Shown piece after piece: positions 50,128 through 58,075 of a stretch of DNA of 64,000 bases. The stretch is taken from the IMG/VR virus record IMGVR_UViG_3300028840_002104, positions 1-64,000 of that record. One strand, written 5' to 3'. Positions within the stretch are counted from its first letter, which is position 1; the number at the start of each line of letters is the position of its first letter. Below the pieces are notes generated by a model. That model was not told the DNA's origin and ran no database searches. It saw nothing but the letters and a program-made list of their open reading frames with translations. A program made the position numbers and the translations under genes. Source of the stretch: a virus.

Positions 50128-51105
50128 ATGAGCTTGAAGGATGCCGTGGCGAGGGCTTCAGCGAATAAAGGACTACTTGTTCCTCTCATGCGAGACTTTA
50201 TCGCGGCTGAAGAGCAAGCGGTCCTAGATGGTAGAATGAAAGGCTGGAAGATAGCTGCTCACGAGAGAAATAGCCTCTTAGAGCTTTTGGCTATGCAGGA
50301 AGACGAAGTAAAGAATGGCCAAGACAAAGGTATTGTAGGCAGAAATGATTCTGATGGAAATCCCCTTCTGCATCCTTCGCAGATGATGAAGTGTCTGAGG
50401 CAGCAGGCGTATAAGTACTTCAAAGCTCCAGGACAAGCAGGTTCTTCTAGAGAGGTCTTCGAGGGCCACCAAAAGATGTCCAATGGTACTTACTTTCACT
50501 ATCGGATACAGTCATTGTTGATGCGTATGGGCATCTTGGTGGCTCCGGAGATCCTCATTGACGGGTTTCTCGGTCCCTGTCACGTGGTAGGCCATGGTGA
50601 TGGCATAGTCGTGGTCTCGGAAGAGCACTTCCCCAATTTTGGTGGTGTCTTTGGTCAACGGTATCTTCTTGAGCTGAAGAGCGCCAATGACAGGAATTTC
50701 TGTCTTTTCGCGGGAGGGAAGATCTACGAAAGCTATCTTTACCAGGTGCAGATTTACATGCACTTTGTGAAGGCCAAGGGATGTATTCTTCTCTTCGAGG
50801 ACAAAGATAATCAGAGAAAGTTGGACATTCTGATTGAGTACAACCCAGAAGTCGTTGACAAGGCTCAAGAGAGAATGTCGGATCTTCATTTTGCCCTGTT
50901 GAATGGTGAATTGCCTCCAGCAGAGAAAGCTTGGACATGCAAGTGGTGTCCTTATGGCCTTCTCTGTGCAGATGAGAATGAAACAAGGAGATGGCTAGAT
51001 GAAGTTCACAAAGAGTCAGGAAAAGCTGACGCACTTCGAGACTCAGGCAATAAAACGAGTGGAGCAAAAGGGCTTCGCTTTACCCCCGCGTCCAAGAAAA
51101 ACTGA
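50128..51105 (+). CDS. Cas4/RecB-like PD-(D/E)xK nuclease with Fe-S cysteines
   Basis: A 325-aa nuclease. N-terminal Cys in MMKCLRQQAYKYF, then GTYFHYRIQSLLM (motif H), VVGHGDGIVVV (motif II Asp), YLLELKSA (motif III ExK), YQVQIYMHFVKAKG (Q-x-x-x-Y motif). The C-terminal TCKWCPYGLLC supplies three Cys for a cluster. This is the Cas4/AddB layout. In phages such enzymes act in recombination; nothing links it to CRISPR here. Confidence 0.8.
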   Translation: MSLKDAVARASANKGLLVPLMRDFIAAEEQAVLDGRMKGWKIAAHERNSLLELLAMQEDEVKNGQDKGIVGRNDSDGNPLLHPSQMMKCLRQQAYKYFKAPGQAGSSREVFEGHQKMSNGTYFHYRIQSLLMRMGILVAPEILIDGFLGPCHVVGHGDGIVVVSEEHFPNFGGVFGQRYLLELKSANDRNFCLFAGGKIYESYLYQVQIYMHFVKAKGCILLFEDKDNQRKLDILIEYNPEVVDKAQERMSDLHFALLNGELPPAEKAWTCKWCPYGLLCADENETRRWLDEVHKESGKADALRDSGNKTSGAKGLRFTPASKKN

Positions 51106-51475
51106 CAAGTATCAGGATCTTCCTGACAACATCACAGAGATCTCCTCAGAAGAGCTTGGGGAACGCTATGCAGCTATGGTTGCTTGGTGGGCTTATGCTG
51201 AGGCGAAGCTAGGTCTATCCCAGGCGCGGCTTGTGGAAACGGCCAGAAACGTCAGCAGCAGGGAGACCTCTCTCTTAGCCCAGTGTACTTCTAAGGAAAA
51301 GTGGCGCTTCGAGAAGTACCTCTGGACTGATGAGATCTGGTTAACGCTCACCAGTGATAGGGATAAAGATTTGGCCTATCACAATCTCCTCCAGCAGTTA
51401 GCGAAGCGGTATGAGAAGTTCGCTTCCTGCTTGTCCAGGGAGATAACCAGAAGGGGGATAGCTTTCGATGCTTAA
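50999..51475 (+). CDS. Helical phage protein, unknown
   Basis: A 158-aa product from ATG 50999, with AAGGAG eight bases upstream, overlapping the nuclease by 107 bases. Helix-rich (GERYAAMVAWWAYAEAKLGL). Also LTSDRDKDLAYHNLLQQLAK and a C-terminal CLSREITRRG. The layout resembles phage proteins encoded next to recombination nucleases. Unknown. Confidence 0.6.
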   Translation: MKFTKSQEKLTHFETQAIKRVEQKGFALPPRPRKTDKYQDLPDNITEISSEELGERYAAMVAWWAYAEAKLGLSQARLVETARNVSSRETSLLAQCTSKEKWRFEKYLWTDEIWLTLTSDRDKDLAYHNLLQQLAKRYEKFASCLSREITRRGIAFDA

Positions 51476-51659
51476 AGATGTGTACGTTGTTGAGAAATGG
51501 GAGCCTCACGAGTGCTCTGAGATTGTTGGTGTCTTTGCTGACAAAGAGGACGCTTTAGAGGCGGGGAAGACTTATGTGAATCCTGATCGTTGCTGCTGGG
51601 CTATTACTAGATATCCGTTGAACAAGCGATTTCACGGGCAAGTTATTTTCAGAAGCTAG
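51468..51659 (+). CDS. Small protein, unknown
   Basis: A 63-aa product, ATG 51468 overlapping the previous stop by eight bases. Starts MLKDVYVVEKWEPHECSEIV; contains a Cys pair (DRCCWAI). No clear ribosome site. Unknown. Confidence 0.5.
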   Translation: MLKDVYVVEKWEPHECSEIVGVFADKEDALEAGKTYVNPDRCCWAITRYPLNKRFHGQVIFRS

Positions 51660-51667
51660 GAGAAGAA

Positions 51668-51901
51668 ATGATAGAAGCTGAACGAGAGTTTCAAATGTGC
51701 AGCAAGTATATCTCAGAGCTTCAGTTTCTCAGAGGAGAGCTTCACGGTCTTCTCAGAATGATGGACAACAACAAGCGGATAATTGAACATGCTCTAGAGC
51801 GTGTAGAGAAGGCTACAGGTTTTCCTATGACCATGGAGACCTGGCAGAACGCTTCTCTTAGGCAGGCTGAAGAGCGGCATCAAAGGAAGAGAGATGCCTA
51901 A
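51668..51901 (+). CDS. Small helical protein, unknown
   Basis: A 77-aa protein behind TAGGAGAAGAA. Almost entirely helical (LQFLRGELHGLLRMMDNNKR). Its last bases overlap the endopeptidase ATG. Might be lysis-associated by position only. Confidence 0.5.
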   Translation: MIEAEREFQMCSKYISELQFLRGELHGLLRMMDNNKRIIEHALERVEKATGFPMTMETWQNASLRQAEERHQRKRDA

Positions 51902-52355
51902 GTACATACACACGGACTACAATCCTCTGGTTACATTCGATGAAGAGCATGGATGGTTTTATGAGGTCAAACCGGGCTCTCCTGATGAGGTTCTCGATTT
52001 CGCGCCTAGCTGTTGGTTCTCTCTCAGGGAGTTTAGGTGTCCTTGCTGTCAAGCGGTGATTGTTTCCTCAAAGTTGATTAACAAGCTTACGCTTTTGAGG
52101 GAAGAGCTACAGTTTCAGGTAACCATTTCGAGTGGCTACCGTTGTGAGGCGAAGAACACGGCGGTAGGCGGAGTTCCTAACTCTCAGCACTTGAAGGGTA
52201 CGGCAGTAGACATCCCCAAGTACACTCAGGATGTTGTTGTAGTCAGAACTATGAGGGCTGCTCTTGAGAGGCGATTTGCTCAAGGCGGCATGGGCGAGTA
52301 CTCAGGACATTTTCACGTTGATGTGCGTGGATTTCGTGCTCGTTGGCGGAAGTAA
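51894..52355 (+). CDS. Endolysin, peptidase M15 (D-Ala-D-Ala carboxypeptidase-like)
   Basis: A 153-aa zinc peptidase. Metal and active-site motifs: SGYRCEAKNTAVGG, NSQHLKGTAVDI (His and Asp ligands) and GHFHVDVRG (catalytic region and His ligand). This is the M15A/VanY family used by many phages as a single-domain lysin that cuts peptidoglycan peptides. A CPCC motif precedes the domain. No signal peptide or cell-wall binding domain is present, so a holin is required. Confidence 0.82.
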   Translation: MPKYIHTDYNPLVTFDEEHGWFYEVKPGSPDEVLDFAPSCWFSLREFRCPCCQAVIVSSKLINKLTLLREELQFQVTISSGYRCEAKNTAVGGVPNSQHLKGTAVDIPKYTQDVVVVRTMRAALERRFAQGGMGEYSGHFHVDVRGFRARWRK

Positions 52356-52373
52356 CCCCACATCTGGTATACT
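52343..52373 (+). promoter_or_regulatory. Extended -10 promoter candidate
   Basis: TGGTATACT (TGn plus TATACT at 52368-52373), with a weak -35-like TTGGCG at 52343-52348. The expected start is about 52380, two bases before the next ATG, which would give a leaderless mRNA. Confidence 0.45.
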
Positions 52374-52381
52374 TTGGATAG

Positions 52382-52726
52382 ATGACGGCACGATCTACAT
52401 GGAAGGCGAATGAGCGTAAGGCAGCAGGTTTCTTTGGCTCGGTTCGTAACCGATGTTCTGGCTCATCGGGAAGGTCAGACCTTAGCCGTTCTGACTCCAC
52501 GAATGAGCGGATCTACGTTGAGACGAAAACTTCAAAACGAAGCAGTCTTCACACTCTTTTCCGCGAGACAGAAGACAAGGCGGCCAAAGAAGGAAAAATC
52601 CCAATCCTCCAGATATTCCGTACTGGTGATAGACGAGGCCCCCTGATTACGCTTAGACCGGAGCACCTTCTCTATGTTGCTTTTGAACGATTGCTTGCTA
52701 TGCTTGAGGAGGCTCTAGATGAATGA
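52382..52726 (+). CDS. Second Hjc-like PD-(D/E)xK nuclease
   Basis: A 114-aa protein similar in layout to 48762: ERKAAGFFGSVRNRCSGSSG, SDLSRSDSTNERIYVETKTS (acidic pair and ETK active site), then AAKEGKIPILQIFRTGD and LRPEHLLYV. ATG 52382 lacks a ribosome site and lies two bases after the predicted transcription start (52343 promoter). The alternative frame from 52410 has a GGAAGG site but no nuclease motif, so this frame is preferred. Confidence 0.65.
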   Translation: MTARSTWKANERKAAGFFGSVRNRCSGSSGRSDLSRSDSTNERIYVETKTSKRSSLHTLFRETEDKAAKEGKIPILQIFRTGDRRGPLITLRPEHLLYVAFERLLAMLEEALDE

Positions 52727-53126
52727 CGCTGAATCTTTCTATCCTGAGTACACTGTTGGGGAGTTAACTCTCAAGATCAAGGGGACGACTAGCCCTCAAG
52801 GTGCTGCTCAGTTTGCCGTTGCGCGGTTGCGCGAAGGCGAGTGGTATGTGGACTTTGTTTTCATGGGGGGCAATGCTGGCCAGCAGGCAGACAAGGCTTG
52901 TTATGCCGCCCACAGGAGTTTGGTGATAGAGTGGGGCATTGATGCCTTCTTTATTCCGCTTCGATTTGTGGCCCAGACGAGACCAGAGAGAGATCCTCAG
53001 ACAGGAGAAGTTACTCGTCCGCTGAAGGACATCTTTGTGTGGCGGCTTTGGCGTTCGGAAGCCTACTATGACGTGGCGGCGGAAGAAAGAAGAGCCCCTA
53101 CAGCAGCTAAGCACACTGGGACGTAG
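52719..53126 (+). CDS. Unknown protein
   Basis: A 135-aa product, ATG 52719 overlapping the nuclease stop by eight bases (GAGGAGG upstream). Rich in Arg, Ala and aromatic residues (YVDFVFMGGNAGQQADKACY, FVWRLWRSEAYYDVAAEERR). No family recognised. Confidence 0.5.
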   Translation: MNDAESFYPEYTVGELTLKIKGTTSPQGAAQFAVARLREGEWYVDFVFMGGNAGQQADKACYAAHRSLVIEWGIDAFFIPLRFVAQTRPERDPQTGEVTRPLKDIFVWRLWRSEAYYDVAAEERRAPTAAKHTGT

Positions 53127-53185
53127 AATTTGCAGTTTTTGGTCGATTCGTTCTATGAAAGCGTGTATTTTTGTCAGTTGTTTCG

Positions 53186-53215
53186 TTGACAGGCGCTTCG
53201 GATCTCCCATAGCAT
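53186..53215 (+). promoter_or_regulatory. Promoter candidate before the small basic protein gene
   Basis: TTGACA (53186-53191), 18-bp spacer, TAGCAT (53210-53215). The 18-bp spacing equals that of the 31339 and 56043 promoters; the -10 box is weaker. A dyad overlaps its downstream edge. Confidence 0.45.
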
Positions 53216-53233
53216 AGTGTATAGAAACACTAT
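53214..53233. promoter_or_regulatory. Dyad at predicted transcription start, operator candidate
   Basis: ATAGTGT-ATAGAA-ACACTAT, perfect 7-bp arms around the expected +1 of the 53186 promoter, analogous to the dyad at 31370. Confidence 0.45.
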
Positions 53234-53267
53234 TACACCTCAGTTACCTTTTGAAAGGAGGTAGATT

Positions 53268-53480
53268 ATGGGAGGTGGCGGCGCAACTTACACGATGGTA
53301 GAAGCTGATGGCACTAGGACTCCTGGTCTCACGTATGCCGATGCCCGACAGTTCGTAGGACAGAGAGGTATCCGAATGGAAACGGCGACAGGTCGAGAGT
53401 ATAGGCCGAGACCTCGAAGAGCAGCGGCTACAGGAAGACGGCGAACGGCTTTTGAAGCACAGAGAGCCTACGCTAGGTAA
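53268..53480 (+). CDS. Small basic protein, unknown
   Basis: A 70-aa protein with a very strong ribosome site (AAAGGAGGTAGATT) and its own promoter and terminator, so probably expressed alone. Gly-rich start (MGGGGATYTMVEADGTRTPG), Arg-rich C-terminus (RPRPRRAAATGRRRTAFEAQ). Might bind nucleic acid. No family recognised. Confidence 0.6.
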   Translation: MGGGGATYTMVEADGTRTPGLTYADARQFVGQRGIRMETATGREYRPRPRRAAATGRRRTAFEAQRAYAR

Positions 53481-53538
53481 GTTCTAGTAATGATACAGAA
53501 GTAAGTAAATGTAGCCCTAACTTGCTTCTGGTCGGTGT

Positions 53539-53567
53539 GGGGAGGTCGTTTCGGCCTCCCCTTTTTT
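53539..53567 (+). terminator. Rho-independent terminator upstream of the queC cluster
   Basis: GGGGAGG (53539-53545) pairs with CCTCCCC (53555-53561), with a small inner CG/CG pair, followed by six Ts. Separates the preceding monocistronic gene from the modification genes. Confidence 0.9.
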
Positions 53568-53583
53568 GAATGGAGGTATGACA

Positions 53584-54351
53584 ATGGATGCTAGAATTAG
53601 GGCGCTTCTTCTCTTTTCAGGTGGTCTTGATAGCACAGTAGCCTTGTGGCATATCCTGAAAGACCACGATCTTCGGACAGTCTGTCTTCACTTTACCCAC
53701 GGGCTGAAACCTACTCACCATATCACCGATCTATCCGCAATCATCAATGAAGCCAATGATGAGTTCGGAAGAAACAGTGTCACTCTTGAGGTTGTTCATC
53801 TTCCCGACTTTTGGCTAGGTCTTGAGGACTACCAGCCTGAGTGGAGACTGAAAGCAGCCGAAGGCCCTACCAACAGGGAAATTCTCCACGCTCGAAACCT
53901 GGTCTATCTGTCTCTTGCTGTTCCTTACGCCATCCGTTTTGGGGCCAACAATATTTTCACAGGATTTCTCGCTGGTGTTCCTGTCGTCCCACCTGACGCG
54001 ACTCTTCAGTTCTCGGAAATGGCAGAAAAGGTTATCCACGAAGCGATAGGCGAAACTCTTCTAGAGAACTTTGGCGGCCTGGCCGTCATTTCTCCCATGA
54101 TAGCTATGGATAAGCTAGATGTCTGGAAACACGCAGATCAGTTTGGCATTCTAGGTCTTGTCAAGGATCGTGCGTCTAGTTGCAACGCATTCTTCATCAA
54201 TGACCCTGATCTCCTTGTTGCGGAGCATTCTTGGGGATGGGGTTGCGGTAAATGTCAGTCATGCGAAGAAAGGGCGAATTCCTGGGAAGCATTTCAGAAA
54301 ATCAGAAAGGTCGGAGGCAAAGGTGAACAGCAGGGAGAGACAGAAGGCTGA
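53584..54351 (+). CDS. queC: 7-cyano-7-deazaguanine (preQ0) synthase QueC
   Basis: A 255-aa product from ATG 53584, seven bases after GGAGG (ATG 53578 is too close). Converts 7-carboxy-7-deazaguanine to preQ0 with ATP and ammonia. PP-loop LLLFSGGLDST at residues 8-18. C-terminal zinc ligands SSCNAF and WGCGKCQSCEER. Family-typical size; no glutamine amidotransferase fusion (as in Gat-QueC). First of four overlapping preQ0 genes. Confidence 0.9.
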   Translation: MDARIRALLLFSGGLDSTVALWHILKDHDLRTVCLHFTHGLKPTHHITDLSAIINEANDEFGRNSVTLEVVHLPDFWLGLEDYQPEWRLKAAEGPTNREILHARNLVYLSLAVPYAIRFGANNIFTGFLAGVPVVPPDATLQFSEMAEKVIHEAIGETLLENFGGLAVISPMIAMDKLDVWKHADQFGILGLVKDRASSCNAFFINDPDLLVAEHSWGWGCGKCQSCEERANSWEAFQKIRKVGGKGEQQGETEG

Positions 54352-54922
54352 GAATGCCCTTCGGCGGATGTTCTCAGTTTACCGCGACAAGGACGATATT
54401 CCGCACATAGAGTTTAAGACGACCAGTACGAAAGACACTCCCGCACGTGTAGTTCGTATGTACGAGGAGTTCTTCTCTGCGGAAGAGCCTGACTTCACAA
54501 CCTTTTCCGCTGATGTAGACACTCTTGTCGTTGTTCGGGATATCGAGTTTGTCTCTGTCTGCGAACATCATCTACTCCCATTCTATGGCCGCGCCCATGT
54601 AGGCTACCTGCCAGACGGGAAAATAGCTGGCTTGTCAAAGTTTGGTCGTGTGGTTGACTTCTTCGCCAAGAGGCCGCAGCTTCAGGAAAGAATGACTGAT
54701 GAGACTGCGGAGTATCTTATGAAGAAGCTCAAGCCACGCGCTCTGTGTGTTTATGTGGAAGCCAAGCATACTTGCATGGCTCTGCGCGGAACAAGAAAGC
54801 TCAATTCAACTACGGTTACTCATGCAATTCGAGGGAATGAAGAGAAAGTGCGTTTCGAGGTGAAGCGTGAATTTCTCCAGATGCTAAAAGGAGGTCTGAG
54901 TAATGGTGGCAACAGTTATTAA
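54323..54922 (+). CDS. folE: GTP cyclohydrolase I
   Basis: A 199-aa product from GTG 54323, five bases after GGAGG, overlapping queC by 29 bases. Makes dihydroneopterin triphosphate from GTP, the first step of preQ0 synthesis. Signature SVCEHHLLPFYGRAHVGYLP (zinc Cys and His), AGLSKFGRVVDFFAKRPQLQ, then VEAKHTCMALRG with the second zinc Cys. An upstream start would only shadow queC. Confidence 0.92.
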   Translation: MNSRERQKAENALRRMFSVYRDKDDIPHIEFKTTSTKDTPARVVRMYEEFFSAEEPDFTTFSADVDTLVVVRDIEFVSVCEHHLLPFYGRAHVGYLPDGKIAGLSKFGRVVDFFAKRPQLQERMTDETAEYLMKKLKPRALCVYVEAKHTCMALRGTRKLNSTTVTHAIRGNEEKVRFEVKREFLQMLKGGLSNGGNSY

Positions 54923-55382
54923 GCAACTGAAGTCTCTCTCCCTTGCCCACAAGCTCACTTCTCGTAAGGCGGGAAAGTGTTGTCGTCTACACGGGCATAA
55001 CTACCAAATTACGGTTTTCTATGAGGACGAGGTTGATGAAGAGACTGGCATGGTTCTGAACTTTAGTGAGTTCGACCTTCTTGAGGAGTTTATTTCTTGG
55101 CTTTTTGACCACAGAGCGGTCAAGAAGGCTACCAGGCACACTAAGGATTACTTGGCTTTTCCTTTTGAGCCTACGGCTGAGATGCTGGCCGCCACTATCG
55201 CTTACTCAGCTTTTCTGACGCTCAAGCCTTCAGCTCACGGAGCGATTATGGTGCAGGTGTCTGAAACAGACAGGTGCGCTGCCAGATATCGCTTAGCTTT
55301 AGGAGGGCTTCCGGAGAAGCTAGAGGATTGGATTGTAGACATGCTATCTCGTTTTAGAGTAGGGGGAGTGGCACATGAGTGA
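54903..55382 (+). CDS. queD: 6-carboxy-5,6,7,8-tetrahydropterin synthase QueD
   Basis: A 159-aa enzyme for the second preQ0 step. LSLAHKLTS gives one zinc His and CRLHGHNYQ the other two plus the catalytic Cys. Downstream are MVLNFSEFDLLEEFI, LFDHRAV and SETDRCAARY, all QueD landmarks. ATG 54903 (AAAGGAGGTCTGAGTA) overlaps folE by 20 bases. Confidence 0.92.
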   Translation: MVATVIKQLKSLSLAHKLTSRKAGKCCRLHGHNYQITVFYEDEVDEETGMVLNFSEFDLLEEFISWLFDHRAVKKATRHTKDYLAFPFEPTAEMLAATIAYSAFLTLKPSAHGAIMVQVSETDRCAARYRLALGGLPEKLEDWIVDMLSRFRVGGVAHE

Positions 55383-56013
55383 GCGGCTGAAGATTAACGA
55401 CATCTTTCTGAGTATTCAAGGAGAAGGTCAGTATGTGGGGACTCCGATGGTCTTCATCAGATTCGCAGGATGCAATCTTTCCTGTAGCTGGTGTGATACG
55501 GACAAGTATGAGCACTACTGCATGACAGCGGAGCAGGTCTTTAACTATATCAAGACTCTTTGTAACTATCCTAGTTCTATTCCTGTCTGTCTTACAGGAG
55601 GGGAGCCTCTTCTTCAATGGGGATTGGCAATGGAAGAGCTTGCCAACAGGCTTATAGAGAAAGGCTCAGGACTTCATCTTGAGACGAACGGTCTTCTGCT
55701 CGACGGAGAGATTGGTCTAGGTGTTTTTGACTATGTTACGGTTAGTCCTAAGCCCCCCTCTTCAGGCTGCGAAACTCTTGACTACTGGGATAGCTTAGCT
55801 CTCTCTCGCGCTGATGAGTTTAAGGTTGTGATAGCAGATCAGGAGGACTACAATTGGGTTGTTCAGAATGCTTGCTGGTTTGTTGATCGTCCCCTTTTTC
55901 TCCAGCCTTGTGACGGAAGGTCTTCTTTCTCTGATCTCTGGGAGATGTGGCAGAAGAACCCTATCCCCTGTCGGATACTTCCTCAAGTCCACAAGCTCGT
56001 GGGCGTCAAGTAA
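55375..56013 (+). CDS. queE: 7-carboxy-7-deazaguanine synthase QueE (radical SAM)
   Basis: A 212-aa radical SAM enzyme for the third preQ0 step. DIFLSIQGEGQYVGTPMVFI and CNLSCSWCDTD (the QueE-type CxxxCxxC) bind the 4Fe-4S cluster. CLTGGEPLLQ is the SAM GGEP motif, followed by LETNGLL and VSPKPPSSG. ATG overlaps queD by eight bases. The last gene before a promoter region, so queC-folE-queD-queE look like one operon. Confidence 0.92.
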   Translation: MSERLKINDIFLSIQGEGQYVGTPMVFIRFAGCNLSCSWCDTDKYEHYCMTAEQVFNYIKTLCNYPSSIPVCLTGGEPLLQWGLAMEELANRLIEKGSGLHLETNGLLLDGEIGLGVFDYVTVSPKPPSSGCETLDYWDSLALSRADEFKVVIADQEDYNWVVQNACWFVDRPLFLQPCDGRSSFSDLWEMWQKNPIPCRILPQVHKLVGVK

Positions 56014-56042
56014 ATTACTGTCAAAATACCTGCCATATCCTC

Positions 56043-56072
56043 TTGACGCCCCTCTCCTATGAATGGTACAAT
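56043..56072 (+). promoter_or_regulatory. Sigma70-like promoter after queE
   Basis: TTGACG (56043-56048), 18-bp spacer, TACAAT (56067-56072). Nearly the same as 31339 (TTGACC, 18 bp, TACAAT). Drives the genes from 56154 on. Confidence 0.65.
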
Positions 56073-56110
56073 GATAGTGCAAAATGCGAGAATGAATGTA
56101 TGATTCGGAG

Positions 56111-56133
56111 GTAACCACAATGGGCGTGGTTAC
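56111..56133 (+). promoter_or_regulatory. Hairpin around a leader ribosome site
   Basis: GTAACCAC (56111-56118) and GTGGTTAC (56126-56133) are perfectly complementary with a 7-base loop containing the ATG at 56120. The ribosome site CGGAGG is at the foot of the stem. Suggests translational control of the leader peptide, or an operator. Confidence 0.45.
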
Positions 56134-56188
56134 ACAGATGCAAGGAGGTCAAGATGACGCGGTTATTGTCAGAATCCATGCCTTTTGA
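56120..56188 (+). CDS. 22-aa leader peptide candidate
   Basis: ATG 56120 behind CGGAGGTAACCACA, reading MGVVTQMQGGQDDAVIVRIH then AF and TGA. It overlaps the start of the next gene in another frame. The hairpin above encloses its start. Translation is an inference from the strong ribosome site and conspicuous dyad. Confidence 0.35.
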   Translation: MGVVTQMQGGQDDAVIVRIHAF

Positions 56189-56492
56189 GATGAGGCCATT
56201 CCTCTCTCCACAAGAGCTGGAAGAAGCCATCTCAAGCAAAGAGGGAATGGACGCTCTTCTAGCCAAGATGCAAGAGCATCATGGTGCCAACGAGGAGCAC
56301 CAGAGATCCTTTCTCTCTAAACCTATGTCTTTTGTAGGTCCCGCCCATGCGATTCTCTACATGGTGCGCGTATCCAAGGAGCTTTGGCCAGAGGCGCGTA
56401 TCACGGTCAGAAAGATCACAGTTCGGAAGAATGACATGGGGTCTGGGTTCGTTCCAGGCGTCCTGAAGGCGTTTGTTACTTTGAAGTCTTGA
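56154..56492 (+). CDS. Unknown protein downstream of promoter
   Basis: A 112-aa protein, CAAGGAGGTCAAG before ATG. Helical N-terminal half (FLSPQELEEAISSKEGMDAL) and a beta-rich end (ARITVRKITVRKNDMGSGFV). No family recognised. Confidence 0.6.
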   Translation: MTRLLSESMPFEMRPFLSPQELEEAISSKEGMDALLAKMQEHHGANEEHQRSFLSKPMSFVGPAHAILYMVRVSKELWPEARITVRKITVRKNDMGSGFVPGVLKAFVTLKS

Positions 56493-56502
56493 GGAGTGTG
56501 TC

Positions 56503-56955
56503 ATGGGTTCGCTCAAGATGGTCACAAAGAGGCGTATTCGCCGCCCTATTTATAGGTATCCAGAGCTTCAGGCTTTGGTAGAGAGCGCGGATATTCACAA
56601 AGGGTCCAAGGTTACGAGGGTCGATAGGTGGAATCGAGAGACACAAGTTCTAGATTTCACTACAGTCGTTGGAGAGCCCTTGTCCCAGGGAAGGAGGTTC
56701 AATACTGTCAAGAGGTTTCTTGTCGAAGTGCCTGTGGTTGTGGTCGAAGGAGATGATGGTTTACCAGTAGCCGCGACACTTCAATCGTTTCCGCCGGATT
56801 ATCGTCTGACAGAAGCGATCATTGTGCCATGGTTAGTCCAGAAAGCCGAGCGCCAGGCGAAGAAGGCGCGGAGGAAAGACCTAGACATTGGTTTGGTCAG
56901 CCAACCGTTTGGGGTGATTACCGCTCAGTATCCAACGTTTGCGAAAAGGAGATGA
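56503..56955 (+). CDS. Basic small protein, unknown
   Basis: A 150-aa protein behind TGAGGAGTGTGTC. Basic N-terminus (KRRIRRPIYRYPELQALVES), a beta-rich middle (VKRFLVEVPVVVVEGDDGLP), and a basic helix (QKAERQAKKARRKDLDIGL). Unknown. Confidence 0.55.
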   Translation: MGSLKMVTKRRIRRPIYRYPELQALVESADIHKGSKVTRVDRWNRETQVLDFTTVVGEPLSQGRRFNTVKRFLVEVPVVVVEGDDGLPVAATLQSFPPDYRLTEAIIVPWLVQKAERQAKKARRKDLDIGLVSQPFGVITAQYPTFAKRR

Positions 56956-56957
56956 AA

Positions 56958-58052
56958 ATGGTTGAAAAGAAAGATGTGGCTAACATTCTTAGTGGTATTA
57001 TCACTCAGGCTGAGACAATCAAGGATCAGGCTGAGTGGCTTCTCTCTAAGTTTGGTGGCAGCAAGAAAGAGCAGAAGGAATCGCCTGGCGCGAAGTCTGA
57101 AACAAGTCTTCAGGATGAGATGAGAGTCTTTCCCAAGCCTGACGTCATCAAAGAGATGGGCAGAGAGAAGTGCCTGGAGTGGTTTGACGCTCTTGGTCTC
57201 AGCACGGCTGAGCATAAGAACGACTCTCCGTCCAAGCTCCGAACGGATCTCTTGGTCATGGCGGTTGCCATAGATGGTGACAGCTCTTCAAGGCATCATA
57301 AGGTGACTGTTGCTCAGGTGGCCGCGCTCCTGGAATGCGAGGTAGAAGATGAGGACAATAAGACGGTCCTTCTTACCAAGATTGGTGAAGCAATATCTCA
57401 GCGCCTGAACAGCGGACAAGAAGTTGAGGAGGGTCCTGATGAGGAAGAGACAGAAGAAGGCCCTGAAGAAGAAGAAACGCCTTCAGGCGAAGGAGAAGAA
57501 GAGACAGAGGAAGGTCCAGACGAAGAAGAGGAAGAGACACCTGATGACGGCGAAGAGGAGGAAGGCCCAGAAGAAGGCCCGGAAGAAGCGAACTTAGGCG
57601 GAGATTTTGTCCTGAAGCCCAAGTTCATCAAGAAGGCCAAGGAGAGCATAGCTGAAGAGGTGGAGAAAGACAGCAATGCTGTTGCGGAACTAGCTGTTGA
57701 GGCTAAGGTCAACTGGGTTCCCTTCCTGCCTGAAGATGTCCAGAAAGCCGCGCTAGACATGAGCGACGAGGACTTAGTTCTCGCTTTTGAGTGCGCCTTT
57801 GTTGATGATGAGGGAGAAGATCATGACTGGGATGAGGCGTATTCTCATAACGGCACGGTGTTCTGCAATGGCGTTGATGTCAAGGAACATGAAGGTGATG
57901 AGGACTTCACTTGGCATTCAAGCGTAGAGTCGCCGCCAGAGGGCATTGATCCCAGTGACTTTGGAATAGGCGTTTCTCGTGGTTCCGATGAGACTCACTA
58001 CTTCATGATCCATGATGGGAAAATTCTTGAAGTAGAACCCGTGTCAGGCTGA
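56958..58052 (+). CDS. Acidic-repeat protein, unknown
   Basis: A 364-aa product from ATG 56958, seven bases after AAAAGGAG. N-terminal coiled-coil/helical region. An extreme acidic, Gly/Pro-dotted repeat lies at about residues 155-210 (EEGPDEEETEEGP, EEETPSGEGEEETEEGP and similar units). The C-terminal domain is folded and acidic (HDWDEAYSHNGTVFCNGVDV). Acidic tracts of this kind can mimic DNA or serve as flexible spacers. No family recognised. Confidence 0.6.
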   Translation: MVEKKDVANILSGIITQAETIKDQAEWLLSKFGGSKKEQKESPGAKSETSLQDEMRVFPKPDVIKEMGREKCLEWFDALGLSTAEHKNDSPSKLRTDLLVMAVAIDGDSSSRHHKVTVAQVAALLECEVEDEDNKTVLLTKIGEAISQRLNSGQEVEEGPDEEETEEGPEEEETPSGEGEEETEEGPDEEEEETPDDGEEEEGPEEGPEEANLGGDFVLKPKFIKKAKESIAEEVEKDSNAVAELAVEAKVNWVPFLPEDVQKAALDMSDEDLVLAFECAFVDDEGEDHDWDEAYSHNGTVFCNGVDVKEHEGDEDFTWHSSVESPPEGIDPSDFGIGVSRGSDETHYFMIHDGKILEVEPVSG

Positions 58053-58075
58053 ATTTTCTGGCTGACCGTGGCCAC

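Noticed and set aside
52410-52646. Alternative 78-aa frame with a GGAAGG ribosome site
   Set aside because: The overlapping frame from 52382 keeps a resolvase-like active site (ETK) and reaches the next gene start; this one has no recognisable motif.
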